Source of the DNA: Catellatospora methionotrophica
Lineage (GTDB): Bacteria; Actinomycetota; Actinomycetes; Mycobacteriales; Micromonosporaceae
Direction of reading: 5' to 3'
Length of the DNA: 64,000 bases
Assembly (NCBI RefSeq): GCF_011297335.1
Contig: NZ_JAAOTJ010000011.1
Coordinates: 124,001 to 188,000 of the forward strand
Part shown: piece after piece, positions 8,144 through 21,150 of the stretch
How positions within the stretch are numbered: position 1 is the stretch's first letter
How the letters are laid out: each line of letters opens with the position of its first letter
The notes under the pieces: model-generated
Told to the model about the DNA's origin: nothing
Database searches by the model: none
Seen by the model: the letters and a program-made list of their open reading frames with translations, nothing else
Translations under genes and position numbers: made by a program

Positions 8144-8749
8144 ATGACCACGATCACCGGCACGAACGCGATCACCCTGCTGAACGCGGCGCACACCGCG
8201 CTGCGGACGGCCGTGGCGCAGATTCCCGCCGACGGCTGGGACCTGCCGACGCCCTGCGAGCACTGGAACGTCACCCAGGTCCTGCAGCACGCCACCGGCG
8301 ACCAGATCGCGTACGCCGCGGCCATCGGCGTCGGCCCGTGGCCGAGCGAGGACCCGTTCCAGCCGTCCGGCAGCATCGACGGCGACGCCGCCGCCCTGCT
8401 GGAGCAGGCCCTGACCGCGTCGGCCACCGCCTTCGCGACCGTTGACGCCGACGCCGAGCAGGTGCCCGTCCCGCTGCCACAGGGCCCGCTCCCGCTGTGG
8501 ATCGCCGCAGGCGCGGCCGCCCTCGACGCGGCAGTGCACGCCTGGGACATCGCCGTCGCCACCGGCCGCCCCTCACCCCTCACCGCCCAGGACGCCGAGC
8601 AGCTGCTCGCCGTGGCGAAGCAGATCGTCGAACCCCTCCGCGCGTACGGCGCATACGCCCCCGAACTGCCCGCCCCCGCCGACGCCGCCCCCACCACGAC
8701 CCTCCTGGCCTACCTGGGCCGCCCCGCCGCCTGGACCCCTCGCACCTAA
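8144..8749 (+). CDS. TIGR03086-type metal-binding protein (DinB / mycothiol-dependent maleylpyruvate isomerase fold)
   Basis: A 201-residue helical-bundle protein. It has the family block LPTPCEHWNVTQVLQHATGD (residues about 34-53) and a later HAWDIA helix; these histidines are the usual metal ligands of the DinB/YfiT/MDMPI fold. In actinomycetes many members use mycothiol, but a thiol cofactor is only inferred. The ATG is preceded by AAGGGCGGAGCC. Its promoter overlaps the palindromic operators next to the divergent TetR gene, so expression is probably inducible by that regulator's ligand. Confidence 0.8.
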   Translation: MTTITGTNAITLLNAAHTALRTAVAQIPADGWDLPTPCEHWNVTQVLQHATGDQIAYAAAIGVGPWPSEDPFQPSGSIDGDAAALLEQALTASATAFATVDADAEQVPVPLPQGPLPLWIAAGAAALDAAVHAWDIAVATGRPSPLTAQDAEQLLAVAKQIVEPLRAYGAYAPELPAPADAAPTTTLLAYLGRPAAWTPRT

Positions 8750-8825
8750 CCCCACCGCCCCGAATCCCGCCACCACCACCCCACCCGCCCGACCCACCCC
8801 ACCCCACGCCCTCCCACCCCCTTCC

Positions 8826-8886
8826 GCAACTCTTAAAGACTCGCGGCCTCACAGACGACGTGAGGCCGCGAGTCTTTAAGAGTTGC
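8826..8886. terminator. Perfect 27-bp palindrome, probable bidirectional terminator (repeat family E, copy 1)
   Basis: Arms 8826-8852 and 8860-8886 are perfectly complementary around a 7-nt loop. It lies between converging genes, 9 bp from the thiC stop. No long T-tract follows, which is common for actinomycete terminators. The outer half of the stem (CGCAACTCTTAAAGA) recurs in the palindrome at 26088-26176, so this is one of a family. Confidence 0.8.
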
Positions 8887-8895
8887 CGCGGGGGG

Positions 8896-11224
<2,329 letters not shown>

Positions 11225-11228
<4 letters not shown>

Positions 11229-11289
11229 GGCGTCCCCCCGGACTGCGGATGGGCGGCAGGCCTGCGCGGGACTCGCTCGATGTGTTCGC

Positions 11290-11293
<4 letters not shown>
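11225..11293 (-). CDS. Possible 22-codon ORF linking thiE-like gene and thiD
   Basis: The ATG at 11293 lies in an ATGA overlap with the stop of the thiE-like gene, and its TGA (11227-11225) overlaps the thiD start in another ATGA. It would encode MSEHIERVPRRPAAHPQSGG plus two residues, with no recognised domain. The double coupling suggests it is translated as a relay between its neighbours rather than as a functional peptide, but it could be chance. No clear Shine-Dalgarno site of its own. Confidence 0.4.
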
Positions 11294-14134
<2,841 letters not shown>

Positions 14135-14140
14135 CGCGGC

Positions 14141-14234
14141 CTCCTCCCTGCGCCGGCATTACCCGGATCAGGTTCTACGGTCGGGAGCGAGAATCAGCTC
14201 CCCTCTCAGCCCGGTTCACCGGGCTCCCGTGGGG
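14141..14234 (-). promoter_or_regulatory. TPP riboswitch (THI element)
   Basis: Read on the minus strand, the segment has the two universal TPP-aptamer blocks: CTGAGA (in GGGCTGAGAGGGGAGC) and ACCTGATCCGGGTAATGCCG, followed by GCGCAGGGAGG. The helix between them is supplied by GGGAGC/GCTCCC. The thiO Shine-Dalgarno site immediately follows the aptamer, so TPP binding probably blocks ribosome entry. Exact edges are approximate. Confidence 0.95.
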
Positions 14235-14580
14235 TTCTTGTTTCCAATGTGGTTCACGTGTCACGCGTGTGTTGCCGTGCGTGACGACTGCCGGGAGCGT
14301 AACCCCGCAGGCACCCCGAGGCAACCCGTCGCCCGCCCACCGCGACCCTCGCCACACCTCGCACCGCCGCCCGGCAGGGCCCGATGCGACGCACGGAGCA
14401 GGCACTCCCCGCAGGTCGGGAACTCCAGCGGCGAGCAGTGCGGCGACCGCCCCGAAAGCCACGCGCTGAGCGGTCAGGCAGCGACCGGTGGGGAGGCCAC
14501 GGCCTGGCGTCCTCGCTCGGCATGCCCGCCTGGAAGATCGAGAAGCATGGTCTGGCGCACCCAGCGCTCGGGGTGAGCAG
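14235..14580. other. Non-coding interval with scrambled copies of the thiE 3' end
   Basis: No convincing gene. It should contain the promoter for the riboswitch transcript, but no clear -35/-10 pair stands out. About 14473-14503 repeats the last 30 bases of thiE (GTCAGGC.GCGACCGG, then GGAGGCCACGGC), and about 14429-14450 repeats GGCGAGCAGT.CGGCGACCGC, another piece of the same 3' end. These look like remnants of a local duplication. Confidence 0.45.
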
Positions 14581-15222
14581 TCAGGCGGCGACCGGCCCGG
14601 AGGCCACGGCGGCGAGCAGTTCGGCGACCGCGTGGGCCGGGTCGGCGGCGTCGGAGACCGCGCCGATGACCGCGACGCCGTGCGCGCCAGCGAGCAGCAG
14701 CTCGGGCACCCGTGCCGCGGTCATGCCGCCGATCGCGATGATCGGGGTGCCCGCGCACTGTCGCGCCACCGCGCGCAGGCCTTCGGGCCCGATGGACACC
14801 GGCAGACCGTCCTTCGTGGACGTCGCGTAGCAGGGGCCGACTCCCAGGTAGTCCGCCCCGTCGCCGACCGCGCGCAGGGCGGTCGCGGGCAGCCGCGAGG
14901 TCGCGCCGAGCACCGCGGCGGGGCCGAGCAGCCGCCGGGCCGCCGACACCGGCAGGTCGTCCGCGCCCACGTGCCCGCCCTTCGCGCCCGCGGCGACCGC
15001 GACGTGCAGCCGGTCGTTGACCAGCACCGGAACCCCGAGCGGGCGGCACAGCGCGACGATCTGGCTGGCCAGCTGGTACGCGACTCGGTCGGTCCAGTCG
15101 TCCGCGGGCCGGAACTGGATGACCAGGTCCGCCGTCGCCACGCTCAACGCGGCCCGCACCAGCGCGACCGGATCCCGTCCGGGCCTGCCATCGGTGATCA
15201 GATGCAATCTCCCCAGCGCCAT
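14581..15222 (-). CDS. thiE: Thiamine phosphate synthase ThiE
   Basis: A 213-residue TIM-barrel enzyme joining HMP-PP and thiazole phosphate to thiamine phosphate. Visible are RLHLITDGR at the N-terminus, VLVNDRLHVAVAAGAKGGHVGADDLP (substrate/pyrophosphate site), YLGVGPCYATSTKDG and IAIGGMT. It is transcribed separately from the thi operon and has no riboswitch of its own. A TCTATA-containing segment (minus strand TATAGAGT, 15231-15236 region) lies only about 10 bp before the ATG, hinting at a very short leader. It is the more canonical of the two ThiE-like genes. Confidence 0.93.
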   Translation of the reverse strand: MALGRLHLITDGRPGRDPVALVRAALSVATADLVIQFRPADDWTDRVAYQLASQIVALCRPLGVPVLVNDRLHVAVAAGAKGGHVGADDLPVSAARRLLGPAAVLGATSRLPATALRAVGDGADYLGVGPCYATSTKDGLPVSIGPEGLRAVARQCAGTPIIAIGGMTAARVPELLLAGAHGVAVIGAVSDAADPAHAVAELLAAVASGPVAA

Positions 15223-15280
15223 ACCCCCACTCTATAGATCGCCATCGCTAAATACCCGTCACCCCTCGCCTCATCGAAGG

Positions 15281-15322
15281 AAGGGCACCTTCCCAACGCT
15301 GTGCGATGTGGAAGGTGCCCTT
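15281..15322. repeat. Palindromic repeat family D, copy 1
   Basis: Arms AAGGGCACCTTCC (15281-15293) and its perfect complement (15310-15322) enclose a 16-nt loop; each arm is itself nearly palindromic, and CCTTCCCAACGC follows both as a direct repeat. A degenerate relative lies at 56623-56670. In both places it is about 20-30 bp from a family A element. Confidence 0.7.
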
Positions 15323-15349
15323 CCCAACGCCTGCCCGCCGGGCGAGCCG

Positions 15350-15418
15350 TGAAGATCGCCGTCTGTGGTCGAAAACTCTGGTGGGACCACAGGTTTTGAC
15401 CGCAAACGGCGATCTTCA
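15350..15418. repeat. Palindromic repeat family A, copy 1
   Basis: Outer arms TGAAGATCGCCGT (15350-15362) and its complement (15406-15418) are perfect; inside, CTGTGGTC/GACCACAG and GGTC.AAAAC pairs give a second fold. The right half (GGACCACAGGTTTTGACC, then AAACGGCGATC) matches elements at 44599-44659 and 56539-56605. It lies 55 bp downstream of the metallo-hydrolase stop. Confidence 0.75.
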
Positions 15419-15472
15419 TCGGCCTCCGGCCGACCCGTCGGCGGCGGGATGGGGCGGCGGGTCAGCGGCGGG

Positions 15473-16066
15473 TCAGCGGGGGGTGGTCGGGGTGGGGGTG
15501 AAGGGGGCGCCGTGGCCGGGGACGATGAGGTCGGCTACGGCTAGGACGCGGTCGCGGCTGGCGCGCAGTTGGGCGCGGTCGGGGGCGACCGGGTCGTCGG
15601 CGGGGCCGTCGGCTCGCCACCACAGGTCGCCGGCGAGTGCCACGACACCTTCCGGGGTGCCGGCCAGCAGCGTGATGTCCTCGTGGCTGTGGCCTGGCGT
15701 GCTGATCAGCCGGATCGAGCCGGAGAAGGCGTAGCCCTCGGCGTCCCGGTCGGTCCACCCGTGGCCCTCGTAGATCGCCTTGTGGTCGTGCATCCGCGCC
15801 CCGGCGAACAGCCCGGCGTTCATGACGTTGTCCGGGTGGTGGTGGCTGAGCACGACGTCGGTGACGTCGCCGGGTTCCAGCCCGTGCGCGGCGAGCGCGT
15901 CGAGGATGACGGACGGGTGCGCGACCATGCCGGGGTCGAACACGATACGCAGGTCGCCGTCGCGGATCAGGGACACGGTCGCGGCCACGCCGGGGCCGGT
16001 CGAGCTGGTGTATCCGGTGGCCAGAACGTGGAAGGCGGCGTCGCGGCCCAGGGGTGCGTCAGTCAT
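15473..16066 (-). CDS. MBL-fold metallo-hydrolase
   Basis: A 197-residue metallo-beta-lactamase-fold protein. Metal-site motifs are VVLSHHHPDNVMN, STPGHSHED, ALAGDLWW and IVPGHGAPF. The family motif HxHxDH reads HHHPDN here: the last His is Asn, which may change one metal site. The small size and the TPGHSHED block resemble the MBLAC1-like/lactonase-like subgroup; substrate unknown. ATG 16066 is chosen because upstream sequence overlaps the divergent regulator region; an in-frame ATG at 16096 is possible. Neither start has a strong Shine-Dalgarno site. Confidence 0.8.
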   Translation of the reverse strand: MTDAPLGRDAAFHVLATGYTSSTGPGVAATVSLIRDGDLRIVFDPGMVAHPSVILDALAAHGLEPGDVTDVVLSHHHPDNVMNAGLFAGARMHDHKAIYEGHGWTDRDAEGYAFSGSIRLISTPGHSHEDITLLAGTPEGVVALAGDLWWRADGPADDPVAPDRAQLRASRDRVLAVADLIVPGHGAPFTPTPTTPR

Positions 16067-16148
16067 GCGTACATCGTCGCGAGCAAAAAGGATCATGACG
16101 AGTGGCACGGATGCCACCGATCGCTGGAAACGTGCCATCATCGCGGGC

Positions 16149-17084
16149 ATGGTGTTCCGGTCCGTGGCGGCGTACGCGCCCCAGGGTGTGCTGGCGTTCT
16201 CGCTCGGGCTGGTCGGCGAGGTCTTCACCGGGCGCTTCGACTTCGCCGTGTGCACCGACCGGCCCGGCCCGCTGCGCACCGACCTCGGGCTCGACATCCG
16301 CGTCGACGCCGGGCTCGACCGGCTGGCCACGGCCGATCTGGTGCTGGCGCTGCCGGGCGGGCGCTTCCGGGAGCCCCCGCCGCCGTCCGCGGTCGCCGCG
16401 CTCCGGGCCGCGCACGCGCGCGGCGCGATCGTCGCCGGGCACTGCGTCGGGGCGTACGCGCTGGCCGGGGCGGGACTGCTCGACGGGCGGCGGGCGACGA
16501 CGCACTGGCGGTTCGCCGCCGACTTCGCGGCCCGCTTCCCGGCCGTACGGCTGGCCTCCGACGTGCTCTACGTGGACGAGGGCTCCGTCGTCACGGGCGC
16601 GGGCGCGGCCGCCGGAGCCGACATGTGCCTGCACCTGATCCGCCGGGAGCACGGCGCGGCCGCCGCGAACGAGATCGCCCGCGAGATGGTGATCCCGCCG
16701 CACCGCGAGGGCGGCCAGGCCCAGTACGTGGCCGCCCCGGTCCCCGACGGCGCGGACGACGGGCGGCTCGGCGCGGTGCTGGCGTGGGCCCGGGACAACC
16801 TGCACCGGCGGCTGACCGTCGACGGGCTGGCCGCCCGCGCGCTGGCCAGCCGCCGCACCTTCCTGCGCCGGTTCGCCGACGCGACCGGCTCCACCCCGCA
16901 CGCCTGGCTGCTGGCGCAGCGGCTCAACAGGGCCGAGGAACTGCTGGAGACCACCGACCTGCCGGTCGAGGAGGTGGCCCGCCGCGTCGGCTTCAGCGCC
17001 GCGAGCATCCTGCGCGAACACTTCAGCCGCCGCCGGGGCGTACCCCCGCGCACCTACCGCCGCGCCTTCCAGCGCGTGCGCTGA
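16149..17084 (+). CDS. AraC-family regulator with GATase1/DJ-1-like N-terminal domain
   Basis: A 311-residue protein. The N-terminal half has the class I amidotransferase-like fold with Cys99 in GHCVGAYALAGAGLLDGRRATTHW; in this subfamily the domain normally senses a ligand rather than catalysing. The C-terminal 95 residues carry the two AraC helix-turn-helix motifs (LTVDGLAARALASRRTFLRRFADATGSTP and EEVARRVGFSAASILREHF). ATG 16149 fits the family's usual opening; ATG 16095, preceded by AAAAAGG, would add 18 residues and cannot be excluded. It is divergent from the metallo-hydrolase, a candidate target. Confidence 0.88.
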   Translation: MVFRSVAAYAPQGVLAFSLGLVGEVFTGRFDFAVCTDRPGPLRTDLGLDIRVDAGLDRLATADLVLALPGGRFREPPPPSAVAALRAAHARGAIVAGHCVGAYALAGAGLLDGRRATTHWRFAADFAARFPAVRLASDVLYVDEGSVVTGAGAAAGADMCLHLIRREHGAAAANEIAREMVIPPHREGGQAQYVAAPVPDGADDGRLGAVLAWARDNLHRRLTVDGLAARALASRRTFLRRFADATGSTPHAWLLAQRLNRAEELLETTDLPVEEVARRVGFSAASILREHFSRRRGVPPRTYRRAFQRVR

Positions 17085-17100
17085 CCCCTCGGCCGAGAGG

Positions 17101-18861
17101 TCAGCGCACGTCCCAGACGGGCTCGGGGGTCTCCACGACCTCCCCGTCGGCCTGGAACAGCAGGAACCGGTCGAAGCCCCGGGTGAACCAGCGGTCGTGG
17201 GTCACCGCGACCACGGTGCCCTCGAAGCCGAGCAGACCCTGTTCCAGCGCCTCGGCGCTGGCCATGTCGAGGTTGTCGGTCGGCTCGTCGAGCAGCAGCA
17301 GGGTGACACCGCTCAACTCCAGCAGCAGCACCAGGAACCGGGCCTGCTGGCCGCCGGACAGCGTGCCGAACCGCTGCTCGGCCTGCTTGGCGAGCTCGTA
17401 ACGGTCGAGCACCTTGTACGCGGCTTCGCGGGCCAGCGACGGCCGGTGCGTGTCACCGCGCCACAGGATGTCGAGCAGCTCCTTGCCGGCCAGGTCGGGC
17501 CGGTCGTGGGTCTGCGAGAAGTGGCCCGGCACGACACGCGCGCCGAGCCGGGCGACACCGGTGTGCCTCACCTTCGCGTGAGTCGCGCCGTCGGCCGAGC
17601 GACCGGAGTCCTCGCCGCCGTGCGCCTGCTGCGCGAGCAGCCGCAGGCTGTGCTCTCCGCTCTGCGCCAGGAGGCGCAGAAAGTGCGACTTGCCGGTGCC
17701 GTTCGCGCCGAGCACCGCTAGCCGGTCGCCGTACCAGAGTTCCAGGTCGAACGGGAAGGTGAGGTTCTCCAGCTCCAGCTGCTCGCAGATGACCGAGCGC
17801 TTGCCGGTGCGGGAGCCCTTGAGCCGCATCTGGATCTGCTGGTCCTTGGGCGGCAGCGGCGGCGGGCCGGCCTCCTCGAACTTGCGCAGCCGGGTCTGGG
17901 CCGCCTGATAGCGCGAGGCCAGGCCGTCGTTGTACGCCGCCTTCTGCTTGTACATCAGCATCAGCGCGCGCAGCTTCTCGTGTTCCTCGTCCCAGCGGCG
18001 GCGGCGCTCCTCCATGCTGTCGTGCCGGGCGACCCGCGCCTCGTGCCACGCCGCGAACGAGCCGACGTGCGTCCAGGCGCTGCCGCCCTCGACCGCGACC
18101 ACCCGGTCGGCGGTCTGGTTGAGCAGTTCCCGGTCGTGCGAGACGTACAGCACGGACTTCTTCGACTCGCGCAGCCGCTGCTCCAGCCAGCGTTTGGCGG
18201 GCACGTCGAGGAAGTTGTCCGGCTCGTCGAGCAGCAGCACCTCGTCGGTGCCCCGCAGCAGCAGATCCAGGGCGAAGCGCTTCTGCTGCCCGCCGGACAG
18301 CGTGCGCACCGGCCGGTCCCGGCACTCGTCCCAGGACAAACCCATGATCGAGGTGGCGACGGTGTCGAACAGCACCTCGGCCTCGTACCCACCGGCCTCA
18401 CCGAACGCCGCCAGCGCCTCCGCGTAGCGCAGCTGCGCCTGCTGGGCGCTGCTGGTCAGCTTGCCCCGCGAGTCCGCCACCCGCATCGCCTGCTCCGCCT
18501 TGACCAGGCGCGCACCGGCGGCCTGCAGGCGCGGCTCGACCAGGCTGAGCGCCATCTCGGCCAGCGTCATCTCCGGACCGCCGGGCACCCCGGTCGCGGC
18601 CGAGGAGCCGAGCATGCCGATGAACTGGCGCATCACCCCGAGGCCGCCGAAGCGCGCGATGCCGCCGACGGTCACCGGCAGGTCGCCGGAGACCATCCGC
18701 AGCAGCGTCGTCTTGCCCGCCCCGTTCGGGCCGACGAGTGCCACCTTGGCCCCCTCGCCGACGCGGAACGACACGTCGGAGAAGAGTTCGCGCCCATCCG
18801 GCAGCGTGTACGCCACGCCGGAAACATCCACGTATCCCACGCGGGAATACTGCCTGATCAC
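17101..18861 (-). CDS. ABC-F family ATP-binding protein
   Basis: A 586-residue soluble ATPase with two ABC domains and no membrane segments. Domain 1 has Walker A GPNGAGKTT (about 44-52), signature LSGGQQKR and Walker B LLLDEPDNFLD; domain 2 has GANGTGKS, LSGGQQARF and LLLLDEPTDNLD. The linker (residues about 220-300) is charged and helical, the part that reaches into the ribosomal E/P site in ABC-F factors. These act as translation factors or antibiotic ribosome-protection proteins; sequence alone does not decide. The GTG start overlaps the upstream methyltransferase stop by 4 bp (GTGA). It converges with the AraC gene. Confidence 0.9.
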   Translation of the reverse strand: MIRQYSRVGYVDVSGVAYTLPDGRELFSDVSFRVGEGAKVALVGPNGAGKTTLLRMVSGDLPVTVGGIARFGGLGVMRQFIGMLGSSAATGVPGGPEMTLAEMALSLVEPRLQAAGARLVKAEQAMRVADSRGKLTSSAQQAQLRYAEALAAFGEAGGYEAEVLFDTVATSIMGLSWDECRDRPVRTLSGGQQKRFALDLLLRGTDEVLLLDEPDNFLDVPAKRWLEQRLRESKKSVLYVSHDRELLNQTADRVVAVEGGSAWTHVGSFAAWHEARVARHDSMEERRRRWDEEHEKLRALMLMYKQKAAYNDGLASRYQAAQTRLRKFEEAGPPPLPPKDQQIQMRLKGSRTGKRSVICEQLELENLTFPFDLELWYGDRLAVLGANGTGKSHFLRLLAQSGEHSLRLLAQQAHGGEDSGRSADGATHAKVRHTGVARLGARVVPGHFSQTHDRPDLAGKELLDILWRGDTHRPSLAREAAYKVLDRYELAKQAEQRFGTLSGGQQARFLVLLLELSGVTLLLLDEPTDNLDMASAEALEQGLLGFEGTVVAVTHDRWFTRGFDRFLLFQADGEVVETPEPVWDVR

Positions 18862-19478
18862 ACCGCCTGGGGGCGAGTCACTTTCAGCACCCGGAAGCCC
18901 GAGCCGCTGGCGTGCCGGTCGGCCTGCCAGCCCTGGGCGGCCAGCCACTGCTGCAGCGAGTCCGCGCCCTTGTGCTTGGCGACGACCAGCCACGCCGTGC
19001 CGTCCGGGGCGAGCCGCGGCAGCCAGCGCAGCAGCAGCTGGTGAAGTTCCTCCTTGCCCACCCGGATCGGCGGGTTGGACCAGATCTGGTCGAACGCCAC
19101 GCCGTCGGGCACCCCGTCGGGCTCGGCGACGTGGACCCGCTCGGCCACCTTCAACCGCCGGGCGTTCTCCTCGGTCAGCTCGCGGGCCCGCGCGTTGACG
19201 TCGACGGCCCAGACCTGCGCCGCCGGGGCGCGAGTGGCCAGAACCACGGCGATCGGGCCGTAGCCGCACCCGAGGTCCAGAAAGTTTCCGCCGACCTCCG
19301 CGGTGGGCAGCGGGCCCTTCTTCAGCAGCACCGTCGTGCCGGGGTCGAGCCGCGTGGCGGAGAACACTCCGCCTGCTGCCACCAGGTCGTACTCCTGACC
19401 CTCGATGTTGAAAAAGATGTCGCGCGGGCGCGCCGACGCGCCCGGATCCGCAGTGAAGTAATGCTCGCCCACCCGCAC
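18858..19478 (-). CDS. Class I SAM methyltransferase, RsmC-like
   Basis: About 206 residues. It has the SAM-binding motif LDLGCGYGPIAV and the amino-methyltransferase motif SNPPIRVG, as in RsmC (16S rRNA m2G1207) and related RNA methyltransferases; the opening GEHYFTADPGASARPRDI is typical of the short actinobacterial form. GTG 19478 is chosen because GGGGGAGA lies just upstream; the frame continues to an ATG at 19553 inside the divergent gene's start codon. It is translationally coupled to the ABC-F ATPase, so both products probably act on ribosomes. Confidence 0.85.
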   Translation of the reverse strand: MRVGEHYFTADPGASARPRDIFFNIEGQEYDLVAAGGVFSATRLDPGTTVLLKKGPLPTAEVGGNFLDLGCGYGPIAVVLATRAPAAQVWAVDVNARARELTEENARRLKVAERVHVAEPDGVPDGVAFDQIWSNPPIRVGKEELHQLLLRWLPRLAPDGTAWLVVAKHKGADSLQQWLAAQGWQADRHASGSGFRVLKVTRPQAV

Positions 19479-19551
19479 ATTCTCCCCCGAACGGACGGAC
19501 TCGTCGGCCGCAGGGTTATTGGCGACTGTGTCGTCCATTACGCTGTGCGAC

Positions 19552-21120
19552 ATGGCTCACGGCTACGGCGCCGGTTCGGGGGACTGGCCGCCATCTTCCC
19601 GTCGTGACCCGCGCGACCGAGACACGCCCGGTCCCCGCTTACCCGGGGACACGGGCGCCGGTCAGCACGGGTCACTACGCGACAGTGCCCATGACTCTGA
19701 GTCACCAAGACGGACGGGAGCCGCCCGAGGCGGAGCCGCCGGAGGAGCTGGCCGCCGCCGCGCACCCGACCCGCAGCAGGACCCCGATCGCTTCGACGGG
19801 TTCGCGGAGCGGAAACCTCCACGCGAACATCCCGGGGCGGTGCCCGGCCGGGCCGGGGCCCGCGCCATGCCGCCGCAGCAGCCCGGACCCGGCCCCGCGC
19901 CGGGACCCCGCAACCCGGCCGGACCGCGCGGCTACGAGCCGCCGCGCCGGGGTGAGCCCCGCATCGGCGAACCGCCCCGCCGCAATCTGCCCGGCGAGCC
20001 GCCCGGTGCCCGCAACGGCGCGCTGGCGCGTCCGCGCGGGGTCGAGGACCCTCCGCCCACCATGCGGCGCGGTTTCGCCCCCGGTGCGCCTCCTGGGGCC
20101 CCGCCCGGGGCTCCGCCCCGCCGCAATGTCACCGAGCCGCGTCAGCGGTCCGCTCCGCCCGCGACCCCGGTCTCCCCCGGTGTCGCGCCCGGCATGCCGC
20201 CACGCACCGCGCCGAATCCGGCGATGCCGGTGCGCGTCGTGCCCCCGCCGCCTACCCGGCCCACCATCGCGCCACCGCCTCCGCCACCTCCGCCGCGGCG
20301 TACCGGGCCGCGCCCGGCCGCGGCGGGCGAGCCCGGCGTCGCCGCCGGCTGGCAGCGGCTCGCCGCGAACCCGAACATGTCCAGCCGCTGGAAGAAGGCG
20401 CTGAGCGTGCTCGGCGTGCTGGCCGTGCTGACCGTGTGCGGCGTCGGCTCGTTCCTCATGGTGCTGGACGAGAAGAAGGGCTCCGAGGCGCAGGCCAACA
20501 GCTCGCCGCCGCCGACGGCCACGCCGATCGACATCACCTCGCGCGAGGTCGACCCGAAGCCGCTCACCGCCAACGAGGTCTTCCCCGGCAAGCAGATCGT
20601 CATCGACCCGGCCAAGCCGACCGAGGTGTACGCGGTCATCAAGCCGCAGGTGCTCACCGACTGCCGGGCAGCCGCGAGCGGCGAGATCAGCAAACTGATC
20701 ACGAGCCTGGGCTGCTCCCAGGTGGTACGCGGCACGATGCGCTCCCCCAACGGGGCGTACCTGGTCACCGGCGGCATCGTGAACCTGGAGACGGTCGCCA
20801 ACGCGGAGAAGGCGTACGAGGCGATCAAGCCGATCGTCGACGACGGCAAGGGCCGCTTCCTCGGCTACGCGCCCGACCGCCAGGCCAAGAACAGCGTCAC
20901 CAAGCCCCTGGCCCTGGCCTCGACCCACGCCGGCTGGAACATCCGCGGCCACTACCTGGTCTACTGCGTGATCGCCCGGTCCGACGGCGAGGAGATCCCG
21001 ATCGGCGACCCGTTCGCCAAGCAGATCCTCTTCGACGTGATCGAGTTCTACCTGCGCGGCAAGGTCCTGGAGGAACGCGCCAGCGACCCCGTCACCAGCG
21101 CCGCTCCCTCCGCCAGCTGA
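19552..21120 (+). CDS. Proline-rich single-pass membrane protein
   Basis: A 522-residue protein of unknown function. Residues 1-275 are Pro/Arg/Gly-rich and probably disordered, with runs such as PGAPPGAPPGAPP and PTIAPPPPPPPP. One membrane helix follows (ALSVLGVLAVLTVCGVGSFLMV, about residue 285-305), and a 200-residue C-terminal domain would lie outside the cell (SREVDPKPLTANEVFPGKQI to the end). No family recognised. There is no Shine-Dalgarno site before ATG 19552; TACGCT ends 7 bp upstream, so the mRNA may be leaderless. It diverges from the methyltransferase and converges with truA. Confidence 0.8.
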   Translation: MAHGYGAGSGDWPPSSRRDPRDRDTPGPRLPGDTGAGQHGSLRDSAHDSESPRRTGAARGGAAGGAGRRRAPDPQQDPDRFDGFAERKPPREHPGAVPGRAGARAMPPQQPGPGPAPGPRNPAGPRGYEPPRRGEPRIGEPPRRNLPGEPPGARNGALARPRGVEDPPPTMRRGFAPGAPPGAPPGAPPRRNVTEPRQRSAPPATPVSPGVAPGMPPRTAPNPAMPVRVVPPPPTRPTIAPPPPPPPPRRTGPRPAAAGEPGVAAGWQRLAANPNMSSRWKKALSVLGVLAVLTVCGVGSFLMVLDEKKGSEAQANSSPPPTATPIDITSREVDPKPLTANEVFPGKQIVIDPAKPTEVYAVIKPQVLTDCRAAASGEISKLITSLGCSQVVRGTMRSPNGAYLVTGGIVNLETVANAEKAYEAIKPIVDDGKGRFLGYAPDRQAKNSVTKPLALASTHAGWNIRGHYLVYCVIARSDGEEIPIGDPFAKQILFDVIEFYLRGKVLEERASDPVTSAAPSAS

Positions 21121-21150
21121 CAGGCCGGAGGAAGGGAGCCCGGCGTGCCG

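Noticed and set aside
14474-15049. 191-codon minus-strand frame overlapping thiE and ending in VASPPVAA
   Set aside because: Mostly an out-of-frame thiE reading; its thiE-like end comes from the small duplicated 3' fragment and is not a gene.
15569-17401. Long plus-strand frame across the metallo-hydrolase and AraC region
   Set aside because: Arg/Gly/Ala-rich shadow; the AraC product is in a different frame with clear domains.
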